NCBI GenBank assembly: GCA_032622095.1
Contig: CP136066.1
Coordinates: forward strand, 90,791,319 to 90,855,318
Source: Siphonodentalium dalli
Lineage: Eukaryota > Mollusca > Scaphopoda > Gadilida > Siphonodentaliidae
Reading direction: 5' to 3'
Length of the DNA: 64,000 bases
Shown here: positions 58,801-62,390 of the stretch, piece by piece
Position numbering within the stretch: the first letter of the stretch is position 1
Layout of the letters: every line of letters starts with the position of its first letter
Translations under genes and position numbers: made by a program
Notes under the pieces: model-generated
What the model saw: the letters and a program-made list of their open reading frames with translations, nothing else
Told to the model about the DNA's origin: nothing
Database searches by the model: none

Positions 58801-60465
58801 GGGTGGGTAACTAACCTTTATACTCTAATGATCGAGGGGCACCTGCGGCGCATAAGATAATTATACCTATTATTTATGTGGGCAGTAGCCTCTATAGGGG
58901 CCCCTGCGGCGCATAAGATACTATGGGTGGCGGGATAGGGTGGCGGGTAACTAACCTCTATACTCTAATGATCGAGGGTCGCCTGCGGCGCATAAGATAC
59001 TTATACCTATTATTTATAATACACCTTTACTGGTTTTGAACAACCCTTGTCTATTGTATCGTTTTCCAGTGGTGATAACAGGCAAGTAAATCGATTATGC
59101 TGGTGAGTTGACCATGCGTACGCCCGCGTGACCCATATAATTCACATAAATCATTGTAAAACCCAATTTTCCTGAAATTCAAGATGGCCACCAAGATCAC
59201 GTGACTTATATGGGGCGGAGCAGGGTCATATGTCCCCATGCAGGTATATATACATATGGGTATGGTTATATATATATCTATATTTGGAATTGTACCTATC
59301 AGGGAATATTCAAGCAACAAAAGCACGAACTCAACAAAGTGCGCCATTGTATCCCATTTTGCTACAAATAGGTGGCAACTTGCATAAATCCAAAATGGAC
59401 GCCAAGGTCACGTGATTTATTTTATGTCCAAAGTGGGTTCATATAGGTAGCTCTCGTGTACCTTACTGTTGGACATCGTATAATTGGGTTGAAAATTAGA
59501 AAACAAACAACACACCCATTCATACCCACACAAAATGTACATATACAGGCAAATAGCCACTAATCCAAGATGGCCGCCAATGTCACGTGACCTTGGTGGG
59601 CGTGTCCATGGTGGCATTCGACAGGGTATACCTATGTCTATATACATGTGAAGTTTCAACTAATTATATTAGAAACTGCTTGAGATATAATGTATTACCC
59701 ATATATACCCGAAATACATGGATATATGTACAGGATGCGTGGCACTGGGGGGTAAGTCTGTGGTGGCGGGTGGCAGCGAAAGAGTTAACCCTTTACCCAA
59801 CAAAACGGCCAAAACCGGCCAAATAAAGCTTCAACAGCCTAAAATATCTTCGGTCTGTCTCAATAGAACCATACAAATATGGATATCATTGGAACCGGCT
59901 CCTTGACCACATTGTGATAGTTACAGTTATGCCCTGTGCCAATGCATTCTCTTATATATGCGAGTCGACCATAGGTCGCCTCGCATATATAAGAGAATGC
60001 ATTGGCCTAAACAAAATCTTTTTTTAACACTTTTTACCATTTTTTCTTACATTCTTTAATAATTTTATAATTTTAATGTGTTAAGCCAATGCATTCTCTT
60101 ATATATGCGAGGCGACCTATGGTCGACTCGCATATATAAGAGAATGCATTGGCACAGGGCCCTTCTGTTGGGTAAAGGGTTAAGAGGTCTTCATTGGTTG
60201 GACAGTATGATAACTAGTATGTATGAAATAAGAAATTTTCACACCAACCATCATATCAATGTGCACTCACAGTATTTTGTAGCTTGTTTGAGATTAATCA
60301 TCACTGCTCGATGCACATACTCAATCCTATGCTGTATTCCTCTGGTATCGAAGATGGTCGTGTAACCATGCACTGACATAGACAGTGAACCACTTCCATA
60401 CTGGACCATTGGCTGTTCTGTTATGTTCATGGTAGTCCATGTTAGAATCATTTCTGATGGTATTC
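29801..60465 (-). CDS. ACP7: Acid phosphatase type 7-like (purple acid phosphatase), eleven visible coding exons
   Basis: A binuclear-metal phosphoesterase; family members hydrolyse phosphomonoesters at acid pH and are usually secreted or lysosomal. Exons on the minus strand (60465-60271, 52725-52543, 49842-49817, 45596-45499, 44475-44407, 42526-42412, 40316-40203, 37855-37727, 35320-35249, 32528-32391, 29860-29801) all have AG/GT borders and join in frame into 399 residues. An N-terminal fibronectin-like domain (1-70) precedes the catalytic domain. Metal blocks are GDLG (98-101), GDFAY (127-131), GNHE (162-165), MGHR (246-249) and AHEH (295-298). Sequons NIT, NFT, NGS, NKT and two NDT fit a secreted protein. 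About 40 residues and the signal peptide are missing to the right. Introns of 1.0-7.5 kb are full of miniature transposons. ACP7 assignment is by motif and overall resemblance. Confidence 0.93.
29861..31000. other. Intron 10, part without recognised elements
   Basis: Non-coding. Three small inverted words built on TGTGTTTGGCATCGAAAAGC and GATGCCGAACACAAG occur at about 30418-30447 and 30768-30793. Confidence 0.4.
31001..31069. repeat. 23-bp tandem repeat, three copies
   Basis: AGTCACATCTACACTAGTCA units start at 31001, 31024 and 31047, with nearly no divergence. Confidence 0.9.
31079..31743. mobile_element. Family C element, second end type (C2), carrying A2
   Basis: AATATGGTGCCGGACATTTG at the left is mirrored by CATGTCCGGCACCATATT at the right. 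The left hairpin GATCCCCAGAGGGTGAATTT / AAATTCACCCTCTGGGGACC is well preserved. The right hairpin is split by family A copy A2. Confidence 0.8.
31477..31693. mobile_element. Family A palindromic MITE (A2), inside C2
   Basis: TA-CAGTAATGCCCTAAATAA at both ends in opposite orientation, with an almost complete palindrome of 217 bp. It lies between GTGTGAGG and GCATCACTAAAT of the family C hairpin. Confidence 0.92.
31815..32240. repeat. G/C homopolymer-rich stretch in intron 10
   Basis: Contains a 33-base C run at 31852-31884 and G runs at about 32149-32162 and 32209-32222. Repeated AGTTGGAAA words (CAGTTGGAAAGCTTGAGGTA) resemble 1595-1635. No gene. Confidence 0.6.
32391..32528 (-). CDS. ACP7: Phosphatase exon 10
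   Basis: Acceptor TTTTGCAG, donor GTAAAT. Residues 335-380: GCQERHDSFKNDTQPWSAFR, then DYGYSRMQIINKTHLYWEQV and SDDQ, the C-terminal metallophosphatase region. Family A copy A3 begins 24 bp upstream of its acceptor. Confidence 0.95.
32553..32732. mobile_element. Family A palindromic MITE (A3)
   Basis: TA ends, CAGTAATGCCCTAATTAATC and complement; 180 bp because the centre is shortened. It starts 24 bp upstream of the exon 10 acceptor. Confidence 0.92.
33112..33242. mobile_element. Family D fragment, right half (D6)
   Basis: ATGATTCCTTCTGCACTTTT through GAGAATCCATTC to TGGTTAA matches the right halves of D1 and D3. The left half is missing. Confidence 0.6.
33470..33683. mobile_element. Family A palindromic MITE (A4)
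   Basis: GTAATGCCCTAAATAATGGA to CATTTATGGCATTACTGCA with a well-kept internal palindrome; both ends are eroded by one or two bases. Confidence 0.88.
33756..34085. repeat. Family G repeat (G1)
   Basis: GGTACTCAATCTGATCAGAT then CCATCAAGATACAACAACAA through TTATCAACATTTTGTTCAAC and ATCTTCATCCACAATTTTGT. The same sequence occurs at 47315-47760 (opposite strand) and 49392-49791. The short ORFs in all copies are shadows. Confidence 0.75.
34371..34610. mobile_element. Family D element (D2)
   Basis: TTAACCCTACCTATACTAAA then TCATTGATGAGTAGTTATCC at the left; GTGGGATAATCCACTTACTG at the right end, which has lost its terminal CCC/TTAA. Confidence 0.7.
34611..34990. mobile_element. CAGTAAGCCC inverted-repeat element
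   Basis: CAGTAAGCCC at 34611 and GGGCTTACTG ending at 34990, with GGGCTTA(C/T)CTTCG words inside. CAG ends suggest hAT type, but no matching 8-bp flanks were found. Confidence 0.55.
34998..35214. mobile_element. Family A palindromic MITE (A5)
   Basis: TACAATAATGCCCTAAATAA to TTATTTAGGGCATTACTGTA, 217 bp, an almost perfect palindrome. Ends 34 bp before the exon 9 donor on the plus-strand scale. Confidence 0.92.
35249..35320 (-). CDS. ACP7: Phosphatase exon 9
   Basis: Acceptor ATATTTTAG, donor GTGAGT. Residues 311-334: VQNGSYEHPYTNPKAPVHVI then TGSA, matching the region after AHEH. NGS is a possible glycosylation site. Family A copy A5 ends 34 bp downstream. Confidence 0.94.
35370..35750 (-). 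mobile_element. Possible 3' end of a retroelement
   Basis: On the minus strand, CATGAATAAATATGTAC followed by a (TTAC)n tail at about 35371-35384 looks like a LINE or SINE 3' end with a microsatellite tail. The upstream 68-codon frame (35750-35544) may be the end of an ORF2, but no diagnostic motif is present. Confidence 0.35.
35952..36080. repeat. Family G fragment preceded by a C run
   Basis: A C run at about 35952-35966 precedes TTACTATTTATTCGGATTCG and GAACCCACCCTTCAAA, which match the end of G2 at 47345-47430. Confidence 0.55.
36228..36601. mobile_element. Family B element, CCCTTTACCCAAC ends (B4)
   Basis: TTAACCCTTTACACAACAAA at the left, TTGGGTAAAGGGTTAA at the right. It holds two hairpin cassettes with GTCGACCATAGGTCGC cores. 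The first has lost part of its right arm (GCCTCGCATATGCATTGG); the second is complete. Spacer is T-rich. Confidence 0.85.
36800..37236. mobile_element. Family C element (C3)
   Basis: AATATGGTGCCGGACATTTG at the left, AATGTCCGGCACCAT at the right. The left hairpin is GAATGAGGTCCCCAGAGGGT and complement; the right is reduced. The middle GAAATCTGAGTCCATGTCTC segment matches C1 and C4. Confidence 0.8.
37293..37417. mobile_element. Family A MITE, internally deleted (A6)
   Basis: TA-CAGTAATGCCCTAAATAA to GATTATTTAGGGCATTACTGTA-type end. Only 125 bp; most of the right arm is gone, so the palindrome is broken. Confidence 0.88.
37727..37855 (-). CDS. ACP7: Phosphatase exon 8: AHEH block
   Basis: Acceptor TTTACAG, donor GTATGT. 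Residues 268-310. LEKLFYQYGVDLEIWAHEHS then YERLWPIYDFK; the two His of AHEH are metal ligands. Confidence 0.95.
37890..38044. mobile_element. Short family D derivative (D7)
   Basis: CTTTCTATACTAAATGGATT at the left and ATAGTAAGGGTTAA at the right; the interior matches only the TATAC/GAGTAGAC part of family D in reverse orientation. Confidence 0.55.
38182..38518. mobile_element. Family D element with triplicated left end (D3)
   Basis: TTAACCCTTTCTATACTAAA, then GCATCATTGATGAGTAGTTA, occurs three times at 45-bp spacing (from 38184, 38229, 38274). A single body and right end TTAGTATAGAAAGGGTTAA follow. The 45-bp spacing explains a repetitive short ORF here. Confidence 0.85.
38772..38964. mobile_element. 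Family B element, CCCTTCAATGAC ends (B5)
   Basis: AACCCTTCAATGACTGGAGC at the left. One full hairpin cassette with a TCTCCCATAGGGAGC core, an ACAATATTTACCTTGACAG spacer and a truncated second cassette. Ends GGGAAAGGGTTAA. Confidence 0.8.
39130..39530. mobile_element. Family B element, CCCTTTACCC ends (B6)
   Basis: TTAACCCTTTACCCATCAGA at the left and TTGTTGGGTAAAGGGTTA at the right. Two complete mirrored hairpin cassettes, GTCGACCATAGGTCGC and GCGACCTATGGTCGAC. Same family as the copies at 36228, 50920 and 59785. Confidence 0.9.
39785..40178. mobile_element. Family C element (C4), next to exon 7
   Basis: CAAGCCTGAGTTTAGTGTGC to GCACACTTATCTCAGACTTG. Flanks GTTACTAC and TTTACTAC differ at one base, an 8-bp target duplication. 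The right hairpin GAATTTAGCAATGCTAGCCC / GCGTCACTAAATTC is intact. Ends 24 bp from the exon 7 donor. Confidence 0.85.
40203..40316 (-). CDS. ACP7: Phosphatase exon 7: GH block
   Basis: Acceptor TACACAG, donor GTATGT. Residues 230-267: RPWIITMGHRPMYCSNSDKD followed by DCTRHESI. The His of MGHR is a metal ligand or active-site residue. Family C copy C4 ends 24 bp past the exon. Confidence 0.95.
40743..40970. mobile_element. Family B cassette in a third type of TTAA element (B7)
   Basis: Ends are TTAACCCTTTGAGTGCCAGG and CCTGGCACTCAAAGGGTTAA, unlike the other family B ends. Inside is a single complete hairpin cassette with the GTCGACCATAGGTCGC core. Confidence 0.85.
41003..41098. repeat. Hairpin repeat
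   Basis: ATAGAGTTATCCCACCTGCT pairs with the complement of AGCAAGTGGGAGAACTCTAT; the loop contains TTTCCACGAGGCTCACAG. Confidence 0.7.
41391..42196. mobile_element. Inverted-repeat element with ATGGGGTCATTG ends, carrying a TTAA element
   Basis: ATGGGGTCATTGTAATGA at the left pairs with CAATGACCCCAT at the right. Inner words GATCACATGTGTAGCCAGCT and GTAGCCATCTTTTCAAA match on opposite strands. The TTAA element at 41575-41919 lies inside. Confidence 0.7.
41575..41919. mobile_element. TTAA element with CCCTTTGGCGAGTA ends
   Basis: TTAACCCTTTGGCGAGTAGA at the left and TACTCTCCAAAGGGTTAA at the right. GAACGACATATATGTC and GAACGACATATTATATGTCG repeat near the left end. No coding potential. Confidence 0.8.
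42203..42405. mobile_element. Family A palindromic MITE (A7), touching the exon 6 donor
   Basis: TAGAGTAATGCCCTAAATAA to TTACTTAGGGCATTACTGTA. The TA at 42404-42405 is followed directly by GCATAC, the complement of the donor GTATGC. Confidence 0.92.
42412..42526 (-). CDS. ACP7: Phosphatase exon 6, with a MITE touching its donor
   Basis: Acceptor AATTTTAG, donor GTATGC. Residues 192-229: FDVGPAHIISISTEYYFAVY, then QYEWLEADLM. The family A element A7 ends at 42405, directly next to the six-base donor GTATGC (42406-42411). Confidence 0.95.
42906..43027. repeat. 122-bp hairpin element
   Basis: AGTGTTTCTGAATACAAAAT with TTACACCAT pairs with GTGTAAATTTGGTGTTCAGA. The inner GATTGATTTACTGCAC pairs with GTGCGGTAAATCATCAATC. 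Confidence 0.75.
43028..44131. other. Intron 5, part without recognised elements
   Basis: Non-coding. A C run lies at 44020-44030. GGAATCAAACCTGTGCCCAC at about 44106 resembles a complement of a Pol III B box (GGTTTGATTCC), so a SINE fragment is possible but unsupported elsewhere. Confidence 0.35.
44132..44291. mobile_element. Family A palindromic MITE (A8), short form
   Basis: TA-CAGTAATGCTCTAATTAA to TTAATTAGAGCATTACTGTA, 160 bp. The loop GGAAATATAGCCATATTTCC shows a clean central deletion. Confidence 0.92.
44407..44475 (-). CDS. ACP7: Phosphatase exon 5
   Basis: Acceptor ATTTTCAG, donor GTATGC. Residues 169-190, NFTHYKHRFTMPTDENGD then RMFY, matching the segment after GNHE in this family. 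NFT is a possible glycosylation site. Confidence 0.93.
45107..45324. mobile_element. Family A palindromic MITE (A9)
   Basis: TACAGTAATGCTCTAAGTAA to TTACTTAGAGCATTACTGTA, 218 bp. Both halves carry the full GCTTGTTGCCATTCATC arm. Confidence 0.92.
45499..45596 (-). CDS. ACP7: Phosphatase exon 4: GNHE block
   Basis: Acceptor GATGAACAG, donor GTAAGT. NNGTIGDDFMNQIQPIAATL is followed by PYLTCPGNHEIR; the Asn and His of GNHE are active-site residues. Residues 136-167. Confidence 0.95.
45812..46085. mobile_element. hAT-type MITE with perfect 8-bp duplication
   Basis: CTATAAAC flanks the element at 45804-45811 and 46086-46093. The ends TAGAGCTGCAATGATTCATC and the complement of ATTGTTGCAGCCCTA pair, continuing through GATACG/CGTATC-rich arms. 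This end type is known from hAT-derived MITEs. Confidence 0.9.
46204..46373. mobile_element. Family A palindromic MITE (A10)
   Basis: TA-CAGTAATGCGCTAAGTAA to TTAATTAGGGCATTACTGTA, 170 bp with a one-sided central deletion. It lies between G/T-rich spacer and a stretch of AAATTCCAAATT words at 46418-46440. Confidence 0.9.
46374..46896. other. Intron 3, possible short-TIR element
   Basis: TTTGTTGGTTTAC at 46374 and GTAAACCAATAAATA near 46874 are opposed. Evidence for an element is weak. No gene. Confidence 0.3.
46897..47112. mobile_element. Family D element, left end truncated (D5)
   Basis: GGCCTAAAGCATCATTGATG with AGTAGTTATCCTATAGG, then a body matching D2/D3 and the end TTTAGTATAGAAAGGGTTAA. 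Confidence 0.8.
47315..47760. mobile_element. Family G element (G2), TTAA ends
   Basis: TTAAAGATGCATTATCCGAA at the left and GATTGAGTACCTTTAA at the right; a 446-bp body identical in layout to G1 and G3 but on the opposite strand. TTAA ends suggest another piggyBac-type non-autonomous family. Confidence 0.75.
47761..48686. other. Intron 3, no recognised element
   Basis: Non-coding by inspection; TGTTTGTTTGTTTGTTATG at 48440-48460 is a short simple repeat. Confidence 0.4.
48687..48893. mobile_element. Family A palindromic MITE (A11)
   Basis: TTCAGTAAAGCCCTAAATAA to TTATTTAGGGCATTACTGTA, about 207 bp, left end eroded. Confidence 0.9.
48930..49113. mobile_element. Small inverted-repeat element with a minisatellite core
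   Basis: GCTGAAGGGGTCACTCTC at the left and GAGAGTGACCCCTTCAGC at the right are exact complements. Between them AAAATGTGCTGAAGTGTACA-type units of about 29 bp repeat three times with small changes. Confidence 0.8.
49392..49791. mobile_element. Family G element (G3)
   Basis: TTAAAGGTTTATATCAATCC at the left and ATTATGTATCTTTAA at the right; same body as G1 and G2. It ends 26 bp before exon 3. Confidence 0.75.
49817..49842 (-). CDS. ACP7: Phosphatase exon 3: 26-nt microexon with GDFAY
   Basis: Acceptor CTTTCACAG, donor GTAAGT. It encodes DFAYDLDS and completes the Gly of GDFAY, which carries an Asp and a Tyr metal ligand. Skipping it would remove essential ligands and shift the frame (26 is not a multiple of three). 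Confidence 0.9.
50324..50517. mobile_element. Family A palindromic MITE (A12)
   Basis: TACAGTCCCTAAATAATCAA to TTATTTAGGGCATTACTGTA, 194 bp, with a near-perfect stem closed by a short CATTCATCATTCATGATGAT centre. Confidence 0.92.
50920..51309. mobile_element. Family B element, CCCTTTACCCAAC ends (B8)
   Basis: TTAACCCTTTACCCAACAAA to TGTTGGGTAAAGGGTTAA, 390 bp. Two complete hairpin cassettes in mirror orientation (at about 51060-51133 and 51210-51283) flank a T-rich spacer. Best-preserved copy together with 59785-60183. Confidence 0.93.
51310..52010. other. Intron 2, no recognised element
   Basis: Non-coding. AGGGAGAAGTGGAGAGAG and GAGAAGTGACTTCTCC words near 51380-51440 form a weak hairpin. 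Confidence 0.4.
52011..52391. mobile_element. GC-rich inverted-repeat element with 22-bp internal repeats
   Basis: ATACCCTGCTGGACAAAACA at the left is mirrored by TGTTTTGTCCAGCGGGGTAT at the right. The GTGTCCA and CACCGCGGTG words continue the pairing to about 42 bp. Between them GGTGTACTTGCCATTCGGCC-type units (about 22 bp) recur on both strands. Its high GC content contrasts with the AT-rich surroundings. Long ORFs here are translations of the repeat. Confidence 0.85.
52543..52725 (-). CDS. ACP7: Phosphatase exon 2: first metal-binding block GDLG
   Basis: Acceptor TTTAACAG, donor GTAAGT. Encodes residues 67-126 plus split codons. YKCGSAAGWSKTFGF is followed by SPRMALFGDLG with the metal-ligand Asp, then DTQKGMYDAILHVG. 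Preceded by a 7.5-kb intron. Confidence 0.95.
53151..54110. repeat. Dispersed repeat with ~155-bp units and GACG tails
   Basis: Units with TATGGCCCTGGCTTCGCAAC, CATTTGAACAAATCTGAATG and CACCAAATATGAACCCAT recur near 53165, 53322, 53473 and 53940. A GGACGGACGAGGAGTGATGA tail followed by TATAGCTCCGCCGGAGCACA lies at about 53615-53690. Similar to 56160-56725. Long ORFs are shadows. Confidence 0.75.
54247..54668. mobile_element. Family C element (C5)
   Basis: CAAGCCTGAACATAGTGTCT at the left, with the right end CATTCTGCAAATGCCAGAT. The left hairpin is GAATGAGGTCCCCAAAGGGT / ACCCTCTGTGGACCTCATTC. More diverged than C1 and C4. Confidence 0.75.
54774..55208. mobile_element. Family C element (C6)
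   Basis: CAAACCTGAATTTAGTATGT to CACACTATTTCCAGACTTG; GAATTAGGTCCC and CATCTGGGGACCTCA arms are visible. Diverged. Confidence 0.7.
55551..55687. mobile_element. Family C right-end fragment (C7)
   Basis: AGAAGATGAGGCCTAAGCAG through a hairpin to CACACTATGTCCAGGCTTG; the left half is missing. Confidence 0.7.
55688..56159. other. Intron 1, no recognised element
   Basis: Non-coding by inspection. GGGCCATAACTCTG and TATCGGATCAAACCCATA at 55897-55935 resemble pieces of the GACG-tailed repeats. Confidence 0.35.
56160..56725. repeat. Dispersed repeat with ~150-bp units and GACG tail
   Basis: CCTGGCTCTGCCCCTATTTG, ACCCCAGTCACCCAAGG and repeated units at about 56200, 56340 and 56485, then (GGAC)n at 56637-56670 and TATAGCTCCACCGGAGACTT. 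Same family as 53151-53700. Confidence 0.75.
56726..57867. other. Intron 1, no recognised gene or element
   Basis: Non-coding. GTATTCAGGATTCCAGGCCA with ATTTTCATCAAACC at 57049 resembles 49168-49215, a small dispersed match. Confidence 0.4.
57868..58141. mobile_element. Family B element, CCCATTTCATGACGGGAG ends, diverged (B9)
   Basis: The right end CGTCATGAAATGGGTTAA is intact; the left end is eroded. Two mirrored cassettes with TCTCCCACAGAAAGCC and GCTCCCTATGGGAGAC cores flank an ACAATATTTACCTTGACCG spacer. Confidence 0.75.
58625..58684 (+). pseudogene. Stub of a piggyBac-like transposase N-terminus
   Basis: A 19-residue ORF reads MAARKRLRTEEVIVITSIL before a stop. The M-x-x-RKRLxxEE opening is typical of piggyBac (PGBD) transposases. 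It lies about 260 bp inside a TTAA-flanked inverted-repeat element, where a transposase start would be expected. The frame runs straight into the tandem array at 58671, so the rest was probably lost or replaced. Too short for certainty. Confidence 0.55.
58671..59020. repeat. ~142-bp tandem array, about 2.4 units
   Basis: CCTCTATACTCTAATGATCG starts units at 58671, 58815 and 58955. Each unit holds two GGGGCGCCTGCGGCGCATAA words and GGGTGGCGGGATGGGGTGG, so it is locally GC-rich. Confidence 0.9.
59183..59640. repeat. ~190-bp degenerate tandem units with AAGATGGCC and CACGTGA
   Basis: AAGATGGCCACCAAGATCAC with GTGACTTAT at 59183, AAAATGGACGCCAAGGTCAC with GTGATTTAT at about 59391, and AAGATGGCCGCCAATGTCAC with GTGACCTTG at 59568 share the same order of motifs. 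Each is followed by GG(G)C-type words and TATATAC/TATACC. Confidence 0.75.
59582..59591. promoter_or_regulatory. CLEAR-like palindrome GTCACGTGAC
   Basis: An exact GTCACGTGAC, the E-box form bound by TFEB/MITF factors in animals, next to AAGATGGCCGCC, which resembles a YY1 site. It lies in the first visible intron of the phosphatase gene and within a transposon repeat. Function is inference only. Confidence 0.3.
59785..60183. mobile_element. Family B element, CCCTTTACCCAAC ends (B10), sharing a TTAA with its neighbour
   Basis: TTAACCCTTTACCCAACAAA to TGTTGGGTAAAGGGTTAA, with two complete mirrored hairpin cassettes (about 59936-60010 and 60083-60158). The TTAA at 59785-59788 is also the right end of the 58348 element, so one inserted at the other's target site. 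Confidence 0.93.
60271..60465 (-). CDS. ACP7: Phosphatase exon 1 (first visible): N-terminal fibronectin-like domain
   Basis: Acceptor TTTCTAG before GAATACCATCAG; donor ACT then GTGAGT. Residues 1-65, starting with a split Gly codon, so at least one exon lies upstream. GIPSEMILTWTTMNITEQP and the YVHRAVMINLKQATKY block match the purple acid phosphatase N-terminal domain. NIT is a possible glycosylation site. Confidence 0.93.
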
Positions 60466-60856
60466 CTAGAAATAATATACACAATATATACTTTTTGTAC
60501 TGGAAATAAATGTATAAACTCAAATTTTGGCGCTGGATAAAATGACAGGTTAGTATATTCTGGTCATTAATAGTATTGTTCGTGTCAAATAAATTTTTAT
60601 GAAGTATATATTATGCGTCACCATAATTTAGGCATTTAATAAAGAAAATATTAATGTTGAACTTTGATAAAACTTCAAATAAATGGAGTACACTTTCTAT
60701 AATTTGTTTCATACAAAACATTTATACGGCCTGTGAGTTCGCAACTGCACTCCCCAGCGGTACTAGTAATGGATTGCTGAATACAGTCACTTAATCTTGT
60801 ATAAGGGACATGTTAATTAACTGCATGTAGCAATACAATAATGAGTGCTGCAATTC
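60466..60856. other. Upstream of first visible phosphatase exon, no gene recognised
   Basis: Non-coding by inspection. No convincing upstream phosphatase exon was found here or to the right edge. Confidence 0.4.
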
Positions 60857-60982
60857 TATTGAACAGAAATGTAAAAGCAATGTTTTTTCTTTCACAAACA
60901 CGCATTTTCGGCCAGTCATTGGCAGTGACTGCAATGCTTATTTCCAGGCTTTGAACTGAAAACCCTGTGCAATGCATTCTCT
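60857..60982. repeat. 126-bp direct repeat, copy 1
   Basis: TATTGAACAGAAATGTAAAA through TTCACAAACACGCATTTTCG to GTGCAATGCATTCTCT. By eye identical to 62391-62516. Copy 1 ends inside the first arm of a family B hairpin. Confidence 0.92.
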
Positions 60983-62390
60983 GTTTTAGTTAGTAGCCAT
61001 TTACATGTGACATCGTACATTTATCTGCTGATCGCTCTACATAACGTCAAAAGATAAAACAAACAAAATCAGCACATGTAGTCGTGTTCCAGATCATATC
61101 TGGTTTGTGTTCTAACTATTTTCAATAACTGTATAATTGTGTGAGCCATCTTATATATTTAGTTCACACGCATGAGATACTGCAAGTTTGTTTCTATGAT
61201 AGTCAGTAACGATGACTAAAATAAAATCGTATCTCACATGTCTGTTCAGTACACTGTACATTGAGCATGTAATATTCTGTATAATTGTATCAGCCATCTT
61301 ATATATTTAGATCACACGCATGAGATATTGCTAGTTTGTTTTATGAGTCAGTAACGATGACTAAAATATATATATACATGTACATATATATATATATGCT
61401 CCATGTCTGTTCAGTACACTAAGCGTGTAATATTCTTGAATGCATATGACCCACAGATCACACGGGTGTGATATATCAAATTGTTCTATAAATCAAACCA
61501 GTGTGTGGCCATCATATGCATTTAAATCACACGCATGAGATATTGCTATTCTAGTTCTATGATATCATATACTCGATATACTTTGTTTAGTACACCACGC
61601 GTGTGAGATTATTGTTTGCATAGCACAGAAGATCATACGGGTGCAATATATATAAAATTAATTGTTCTATGAACCCAACGTACATGACATTTATGCGTAT
61701 TTGTTATTTCCTTTCTTTCTTGTATCGTGCACTTTTTTGTTTGGCTTTCTTTTACTCTTTATTTATTTATTTATTGTCGTTTTCTTTGTTTTTGCTTCAC
61801 ATGTATTTTTTTTTTTCTCTCTCACTTTTATTTATTTATATTTTCTCGAGTATGTGAGATTCGTGACTGATTAGCACCAAAAGATCATTCGGGTGCGATA
61901 TATAAAATTACTTGTTCTAAGCACCAACGTACATATGCCACTTATGCATATTTGTTATTTCATTTCATTCTTATATCGTGCACGTTTTTATTTGGCCGTC
62001 TTACTCGTTATTTATTTATTGTCGTGTTCTTTGTTTTTGCTTCACATGGATTTGTTTTTTCTTTCTCTCACTTCTATTTATTTAAATATTTATTTATATT
62101 TTTTTTCCGAGTATTATATTTTCACAACTTACATTTATAGACATATTATATGTATATCGAGAGAGGGAGAGAGAGTGTGTGCGTGTGTGAGGGAGGGTGT
62201 GTGTGTGTGAGAGAGGGTGTGTGTGCGAGGGTGTGTGTATGTGTGTGTAAGGGTGAGGGCGTGTGCTTGTGTACGTGTCCTTATGCTTGTGATGTTAATC
62301 TCTTGCTCTTCATTGTTCACAAAACTTGTAAATACTGGTGTAATAATTATAAACAGTCTCTCCCAAGAAGGAGGTAATAAAGAATATATA
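60983..62390. repeat. 1.4-kb block of degenerate tandem repeats between the 126-bp repeats
   Basis: ATCACACGCATGAGATATTG and TCTGTTCAGTACACT units recur at about 61160, 61310 and 61535. Then a ~250-bp unit with GATCATxCGGGTGCxATATAT and TTTTTGCTTCACATG is repeated at 61630 and 61885. A GA/TG microsatellite lies at 62160-62245. Low-complexity ORFs here are not genes. Confidence 0.75.

Larger units (their letters stand above)
58348..59788. mobile_element. piggyBac-type TTAA element with two tandem arrays
   Basis: TTAACTCTTTCGCTGCCA at 58348 is mirrored by TGGCAGCGAAAGAGTTAA ending at 59788. GCGCATTTTTGCGAA repeats lie near the left end. A transposase start-like ORF lies at 58625. Two tandem arrays follow at 58671-59010 and 59183-59640. 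Most of the coding region of any ancestral transposase is gone. Confidence 0.8.

Noticed and set aside
36496-60365. Recurring peptide MLSQCILLYMRGDLWSTRIY in several places
   Set aside because: It is the translation of the family B hairpin cassette; all instances coincide with the element.
62150-62377. Cys/Val/Glu-rich ORF
   Set aside because: It translates a GA/TG microsatellite.
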